Below, in pieces: positions 5,170 to 8,575 of a DNA stretch of 8,575 nt. Numbering within the stretch: position 1 is the stretch's first letter; every line of letters begins with the position of its first letter. This DNA comes from CAYSYH01 sp964435455. Lineage in GTDB: Bacteria; Patescibacteriota; WWE3; 2-01-FULL-39-13; JAACPI01. The DNA lies in contig CAYSYH010000031.1 in NCBI GenBank assembly GCA_964435455.1, positions 1 to 8,575 on the forward strand, given 5' to 3'. Below the pieces are notes generated by a model. The model searched no databases. It worked only from the letters and a program-made list of their open reading frames with translations, and had not been told where the DNA came from. The position numbers were made by a program, and so were the translations under genes.

Positions 5170-6266
5170 TATTCTTTGGTGGGTTCTTGTTTTAAATTTT
5201 GCGAATAAAAATAATAACTCACAAAACTTTTTATGCTATCTTCCTGTTTTGGGACCAAAACATATCTTCCTCCGTATTTGTTAGGATCCCCTCTAACTAA
5301 AATACCGCCTTCCTCAAAAGTACCTCTATCGCTTAAAACAGCACTGTCTATTTTTATATTTGCTATGTCCTCCTTGTTTATTTGCGGGATAATTGCTATT
5401 ACTGTAGATATAGGTACGTCTGTTTTTATCATTTTTGTAAAGTTTGCATATAGTTCTCTAAATTTGTTTGGGTTTAATATATTTTCACTTTTTAGTAATT
5501 TATCTTTTACTGCGGTAATTACTAAATGTTGTCTTTTTGCTCTGGCAAAATCTGTTCCTTGATTTATATTATAACTGTGTCGACTTCTTGCATATTTTAA
5601 AGCTTGCTCCCCATTTAAATGTATAAGCCCTTTTTTAAAAGATATTGTCTCGAATCTGCAAGGAAAGTCATATTCGCTTAATTCTTTTCCTTTTTTCTCT
5701 TTTTCTTTTTTTAGTTTTTCCACATCTATCCCACATGTTTCATTTTCCCATCCAAATTTTGGATAAAAATTATCCGTAAATTCGTAAGGATTATTTATAT
5801 CAATTCCTCCCAAAGTATCTATAAGTTTTTCAAAACCTTTAAAGTCTATTTGAGCTGTATAATGTATTTGTATACCTAAGGTGTCTTGTATCACATCTTT
5901 TAACGAATTTATATCATTTTTATTTAATGTGTAAACTTCGTTAATTTTGCTACCTCTTCCTTTATAAATTACCCAAAGGTCTCTAGGTACAGATAGTAAA
6001 CGTACATTCATTTTTTTAAAATTTAGAGAGGCTATAATTATAGAGTCTGTAAGTGTTCCTGTTTGTAAGTATTTTTTATCTCTTGTATCCACCCCAAATA
6101 ATAATATATTAGTTCTGCCTTCTGTTTCTTTTAAGCTAACTTGCCCTGTACTAAAATCTGCTACAAATTTAGCCGAAGATTTAAGTCTATTTCTAAAAAT
6201 CAAGAAAATTGTAATTAATAAAATACTTATAAATATTGTTGTAAATAAGAATATTTTTTTAATCAT
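5169..6266 (-). CDS. LytR-CpsA-Psr (LCP) family glycopolymer-peptidoglycan transferase
   Basis: LCP enzymes transfer lipid-linked anionic or other glycopolymers onto peptidoglycan at the outer face of the membrane. This 365-residue protein has a membrane anchor at 4-24 and then the LCP domain from about 52. NILLFGVDTR (53-62) opens it, and TDSIII (73-78) carries the conserved Asp74. SVPRDLWV (92-99) carries Arg95 and Asp96, KINEVY lies at 107-112, and YARSRH (225-230) precedes DFARAKRQHLVI (239-250) with Arg242, Arg245 and Gln246. Between 163 and 206 is an insert with Cys178 and Cys203 flanking a Lys/Glu-rich segment; the two cysteines may pair. A similar insert is, as I recall, usual in CPR LCP proteins. 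The ATG lies inside the end of tpiA (8-base overlap), with no Shine-Dalgarno, and its TAA shares one base with the holA ATG. Sits naturally with MurJ and sortase in envelope assembly. Confidence 0.93.
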   Translation of the reverse strand: MIKKIFLFTTIFISILLITIFLIFRNRLKSSAKFVADFSTGQVSLKETEGRTNILLFGVDTRDKKYLQTGTLTDSIIIASLNFKKMNVRLLSVPRDLWVIYKGRGSKINEVYTLNKNDINSLKDVIQDTLGIQIHYTAQIDFKGFEKLIDTLGGIDINNPYEFTDNFYPKFGWENETCGIDVEKLKKEKEKKGKELSEYDFPCRFETISFKKGLIHLNGEQALKYARSRHSYNINQGTDFARAKRQHLVITAVKDKLLKSENILNPNKFRELYANFTKMIKTDVPISTVIAIIPQINKEDIANIKIDSAVLSDRGTFEEGGILVRGDPNKYGGRYVLVPKQEDSIKSFVSYYFYSQNLKQEPTKE

Positions 6267-6921
6267 TATTATTTATTATTTGTACTATCTTGAAAAAAGA
6301 ATCTGGTTTTAAGGAGGCACTACCTATTAAAAAGCCATTTATACTTTTTATGGATAGTAGTTTTTTAATATTATGGGTGTTTACACTTCCTCCATAAAGT
6401 ATTTTACTGTTTTCCGGTTTAGATGCAATAAATGATTTAATTTTTTCAATTGAGGCCGCTTTTCCTGTTCCAATATTTTCTATAGGTTCATATGCATAAA
6501 CTATATTCTTAATTTTAGGTAAAAATTGTTCTTTTTTAGATATGCAAACTATAGGTATTACTTTTTCCTTTATTGCGTTTTTAACTTTTTGTCTTATTTC
6601 TTTGTTATCTTCTTTAAAATATTTTCTTCTTTCGCTATGTCCAAGTATACAAAATCGCGCAAAATCTTTAGCTTGATTTGCACCCACCTCACCCGTATAA
6701 GAACCTTTTTTAAATGGGGATATGTTTTGTATACCTATAAAGGTATTTGTATATTTTTTTATTTGTTTAGAAACATAATCTAAATAGATTGTGCTTGGGC
6801 AAAATATTATTTTTAAGTTTTTTTTAGGGGCGAATTTTTTGCTTAATTCTTCCCATTTTTTAAAGTAATTTTTTAAATCCCGTATATTTAGATTTTGTTT
6901 AAAATTGGCTATAACAAACAT
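6259..6921 (-). CDS. tpiA: Triosephosphate isomerase
   Basis: TIM interconverts glyceraldehyde-3-phosphate and dihydroxyacetone phosphate in glycolysis, in the cytosol. The catalytic set is present in this 220-residue protein: Asn6 and Lys8 in IANFKQN (4-10), the electrophile His95 in ILGHSERR (92-99), and the base Glu145 in YAYEPIENIGTG (142-153), which is also the mobile loop 6. YGGSV (176-180) and the end motif GFLIGSASL (196-204) form the phosphate site. The N-terminal motif is ANFKQN instead of the usual GNWKMN, and loop 6 is PIENIGTG rather than PVWAIGTG. Length is about 30 residues below the typical bacterial 250, closer to archaeal-size TIM. The start shares one base with the TGA of the AOR-like gene (TGATG), suggesting translational coupling. 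Active-site residues are intact, so I expect it to function. Confidence 0.93.
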   Translation of the reverse strand: MFVIANFKQNLNIRDLKNYFKKWEELSKKFAPKKNLKIIFCPSTIYLDYVSKQIKKYTNTFIGIQNISPFKKGSYTGEVGANQAKDFARFCILGHSERRKYFKEDNKEIRQKVKNAIKEKVIPIVCISKKEQFLPKIKNIVYAYEPIENIGTGKAASIEKIKSFIASKPENSKILYGGSVNTHNIKKLLSIKSINGFLIGSASLKPDSFFKIVQIINNND

Positions 6922-7790
6922 CAGCTATTTAAATAATTTTTAAAATCTTTAAAAAATTCACCCATTTTAAAGGCAAAGGCTTCTAAAAAATCATGATTAT
7001 AATCATATTTTAAAACCTGAAAGCAAGCAAATACTGTATTTATGTCATTATAAATATTTTCTGCAAATCCGCAACTTACTAGTGCTCTTGGTAATATAGA
7101 AACATTTATATCTTCTATGTTTGAAGAGAAAGCACATCCCATAGGGCATCCAAAACAAGATGGATTAGACCCAGAAGACACTGTTAATTCTTTTTGCCTA
7201 TCTAAAAGTTTTTTGTAAAGTTCTAAATATTGTTCTTTATCTCCTATTGGTTTATTAGTAATCGGGGAAAAAGATATACCTTTTAAATTATTTTTTGTAA
7301 AAGCTCTTGATTGAATTGAATATTTAAAGTAATTATCTACCAAAATATTTTCATTTGTATATATTATTTGGCTTCTTTTACCTGATATACCAAAAGATTC
7401 TAATTTTGTATCTTTATTTACTTCTATTATTTTTATATCTTTGTTGTTTATAACCACATAAACCGGTTTTTTTGCTTTGCCAATAATTTCTATAGTATCT
7501 ATATTTGCAAAATTCATTAAAGAGGGTAGCTTTCCTCCTCCAATATTAATAGTGTACTCTTTACCTATACTTTCCAAAAAAACTCCCTTAGAGGCGTAGG
7601 GGAATAAACCATTAAATGGTCCTGAGGTAAATGATACATAAGGTTCGTCTATATTTTCATTTTTTTTAAATTTGCTCAAAAGAAAAATTGCTACAGGTTC
7701 CCCACCTATGTAATTATGTATTTCTGGTATTTTTAAGTAAGTTCCTTTTTGTTCCCTTAAATTTATCCTTAAAACAGTTCTATTCTTCAT
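6921..7790 (-). CDS. Aldehyde ferredoxin oxidoreductase-like half protein (first domain plus CxxCxxxC)
   Basis: AOR-family enzymes are tungstopterin, [4Fe-4S] proteins of about 600 residues that oxidise aldehydes and reduce ferredoxin. This protein has only 289. Residues 1-125 follow AOR domain 1: VLRINL (6-11), NYIGGEP (26-32), FTSGPFNGLFPYASKG (54-69), INIGGGKLPSLMNFANIDTI (81-100), EIIGKAKKPVYVVI (101-114). NENILVDNYFKYSIQSRAF and NNLKGISF (146-174) correspond to the end of that domain, without its usual GRxG. CFGCPMGC gives Cys212, Cys215 and Cys219, matching the first three cluster ligands. The chain ends soon after a helix (250-280) that aligns with the first pterin-motif region, where YDYNHD replaces the expected DxxGLD type. 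The second pterin motif and fourth cysteine are absent; Cys240 or Cys256 might substitute. Start ATG 7790 has a good Shine-Dalgarno GAGG, rare in this window. A ferredoxin gene overlaps it by 11 bases. Confidence 0.75.
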   Translation of the reverse strand: MKNRTVLRINLREQKGTYLKIPEIHNYIGGEPVAIFLLSKFKKNENIDEPYVSFTSGPFNGLFPYASKGVFLESIGKEYTINIGGGKLPSLMNFANIDTIEIIGKAKKPVYVVINNKDIKIIEVNKDTKLESFGISGKRSQIIYTNENILVDNYFKYSIQSRAFTKNNLKGISFSPITNKPIGDKEQYLELYKKLLDRQKELTVSSGSNPSCFGCPMGCAFSSNIEDINVSILPRALVSCGFAENIYNDINTVFACFQVLKYDYNHDFLEAFAFKMGEFFKDFKNYLNS

Positions 7791-8034
7791 AATTTTCCTC
7801 TTCCTTTATATCAAAACAATTTTTTGGGCATATCTTAACTATATCTTCAAGGTTGTTTATATCTACATCTCTTCCATAGTCTATCAACACTTTATAATTT
7901 CCTTTGCTTCCTGTAATTGTTATAAAAGATTTACTTAAATCAACTGTATTTCCTATTAATAGACTTGCTCTAATTACGCATAAACCACATCCTATACATC
8001 TATTAGAACGTGGGGATGTTAAGATTTTTTTCAT
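7780..8034 (-). CDS. Single-cluster [4Fe-4S] ferredoxin-like protein
   Basis: An 84-residue acidic-ended protein with RCIGCGLC (Cys13, Cys16, Cys19) and a distant ICPKNCFDI (Cys69-Pro70, Cys73). CxxCxxC plus a later Cys-Pro is the ligand set of monocluster ferredoxins. The position of the usual fourth cysteine of the first motif (residue 23) is Ala, so a second classical cluster is not expected. Cys73 is spare. Between the motifs, about 50 residues form beta-rich sequence (SFITITGSKGNYKVLIDY), longer than in a typical small ferredoxin. The protein would carry electrons, and the 11-base overlap with the AOR-like gene makes that protein the likely partner. The start ATG 8034 is 33 bases from the thioredoxin stop and has no Shine-Dalgarno. 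Confidence 0.8.
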   Translation of the reverse strand: MKKILTSPRSNRCIGCGLCVIRASLLIGNTVDLSKSFITITGSKGNYKVLIDYGRDVDINNLEDIVKICPKNCFDIKEEENYEE

Positions 8035-8067
8035 ATACTGATGTAGTTTAACGATTAGTCTATATTT

Positions 8068-8331
8068 TTATATATGAGACTTAACCCATGCTTCAAACTG
8101 TTCCTTATTCATAGCTCCTATTTTTCTATCTACTTCTTCTCCATCTTTTACCAAAACAAAAGTTGGTATGCTCATTACACCATATTTTTGAGCCTTTTGT
8201 GAATTTTCGTCTACATTTACCCTTTCTACCGTTATTTTTCCTTCTAGATCTTTTTCTACTTCTTCTAAAACAGGTTTCATTGCATTACAAGGTGCGCACC
8301 AATTTGCATAAAAATCTAGTAGTGTTAACAT
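8068..8331 (-). CDS. Thioredoxin, short form with WCAPC active site
   Basis: Thioredoxins reduce protein disulfides in the cytosol using NADPH through thioredoxin reductase. This 87-residue protein has the active site WCAPC (Trp11, Cys12, Cys15), the cis-proline loop SIPTFV (Pro56) and the closing KIGAMNKEQFEAWV helix. It starts straight at the strand before the active site, LLDFYANWC, so the first strand and helix of the standard 105-108 residue fold are missing. The second active-site residue is Ala13 rather than the Gly of WCGPC, a common natural variant. No membrane segment is seen, so it is cytosolic. It is the first gene of the minus-strand series and has a convincing promoter candidate 37-65 bases upstream. 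With the ferredoxin and the AOR-like gene following, the leading part of the operon is redox-related. Glutaredoxin-like function cannot be excluded, but the sequence is clearly thioredoxin. Confidence 0.93.
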   Translation of the reverse strand: MLTLLDFYANWCAPCNAMKPVLEEVEKDLEGKITVERVNVDENSQKAQKYGVMSIPTFVLVKDGEEVDRKIGAMNKEQFEAWVKSHI

Positions 8332-8367
8332 AATATATTATAAAAATTAATAATTATTTCTTTGCTT

Positions 8368-8396
8368 ATTATATACCATTCTTTTTTTTTAGTCAG
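8368..8396 (-). promoter_or_regulatory. Candidate sigma70-type promoter for the thioredoxin-led operon
   Basis: On the minus strand CTGACT (8396-8391, with the TGAC core of the -35) and a perfect TATAAT (8373-8368) are 17 bases apart. Transcription would start near 8361, giving a leader of about 30 bases before the thioredoxin ATG at 8331. The leader is A/T-only apart from a few bases and lacks a Shine-Dalgarno site. This is the best promoter match in the window. Confidence 0.55.
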
Positions 8397-8575
8397 CTTT
8401 AATTATGTTACGTAATTTATTTTATTTAAGTTTAATATTATTTATAACAGTATCTACCTTACCTTTTATAAAAAAAACAAAAAATATAAAAAATATTATA
8501 TATAATAAAAATAAAAAAAAAAAAAAATTTTTTTAAATTTTCTTAAAAATAAAATATAACAAATCATTTATTTTA
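8397..8575. other. Low-complexity A/T-rich stretch at window end, no convincing gene
   Basis: This stretch is almost pure A/T, with an A15 run (8513-8527) directly followed by T7 (8528-8534) and several A/T-rich partial palindromes. A plus-strand ATG at 8405 opens a short frame with a hydrophobic start (MLRNLFYLSLILFITVS) that then becomes Lys/Asn from the A runs. It looks like an accidental frame, but it could be a decayed or frameshifted gene. No RNA gene, terminator or repeat family is recognisable. Confidence 0.4.

Noticed and set aside
5233..5562. Plus-strand open frame of 109 codons
   Set aside because: Lies wholly opposite the conserved LCP domain; no family motif or start signal.
6526..6783. 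Plus-strand open frame of 85 codons
   Set aside because: Antisense to the conserved centre of triosephosphate isomerase; Phe/Tyr-rich content is a strand artefact.
8405..8534. Short plus-strand frame beginning MLRNLFYLSLILF
   Set aside because: After the hydrophobic start it is made of A-run Lys/Asn codons and ends in the T run; no ribosome site and no recognisable family, so not called as a gene.

Overview
The window is strongly A+T-rich, gene-dense and coded with the standard code: TGA is the stop of the gene ending at 6921, and TGG encodes Trp. It most likely comes from a Candidate Phyla Radiation (Patescibacteria) genome, perhaps from the Microgenomates or WWE3 side. That placement is an inference. 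It rests on compact or trimmed housekeeping proteins, nearly absent Shine-Dalgarno sites, and an LCP protein with a two-cysteine insert of a type I associate with these lineages. The density of small membrane-anchored surface proteins fits too. No rRNA, tRNA, CRISPR array or insertion sequence was seen.

Layout. Positions 1-580 (minus) hold the N-terminal 193 codons of murJ, cut by the window edge. A short divergent gap (581-638) carries two overlapping promoter candidates and a perfect 14-bp palindrome. On the plus strand follow rpsT (639-899), a cohesin-like protein with a C-terminal sorting-type signal (917-1576), and an overlapping gene for a membrane-anchored fibronectin-III/dockerin protein (1557-2198). 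The rest of the window is one tightly packed minus-strand series. In order of transcription it is thioredoxin (8331-8068), monocluster ferredoxin (8034-7780), an aldehyde ferredoxin oxidoreductase-like half protein (7790-6921), triosephosphate isomerase (6921-6259), an LCP glycopolymer transferase (6266-5169), DNA polymerase III delta split by a frameshift (5169-4478), a sortase (4456-3713), a cysteine-rich secreted protein (3711-2665), and a short protein with an IPETG sorting signal (2663-2166). Most junctions overlap or are one base apart, so it may be a single operon starting from a promoter near 8368-8396. The last ~180 bases are low-complexity A/T sequence with no convincing gene.

How the genes may work together. 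MurJ (lipid II flippase), LCP and sortase are cell-envelope assembly functions. The sortase is encoded beside two proteins with LPXTG-like signals (VPSTG and IPETG), on opposite, convergent strands. One of these carries a cohesin fold, and the gene next to it ends in a dockerin. This suggests a small surface-display module in which a wall-linked cohesin could hold a dockerin-bearing partner. The redox end (thioredoxin, ferredoxin, truncated AOR) is a separate cluster that lacks the catalytic half expected of a tungsten enzyme. The most notable oddities are the cohesin/dockerin/sortase set, the half-length AOR with its ferredoxin, and the -1 frame break at an A6 run in holA.
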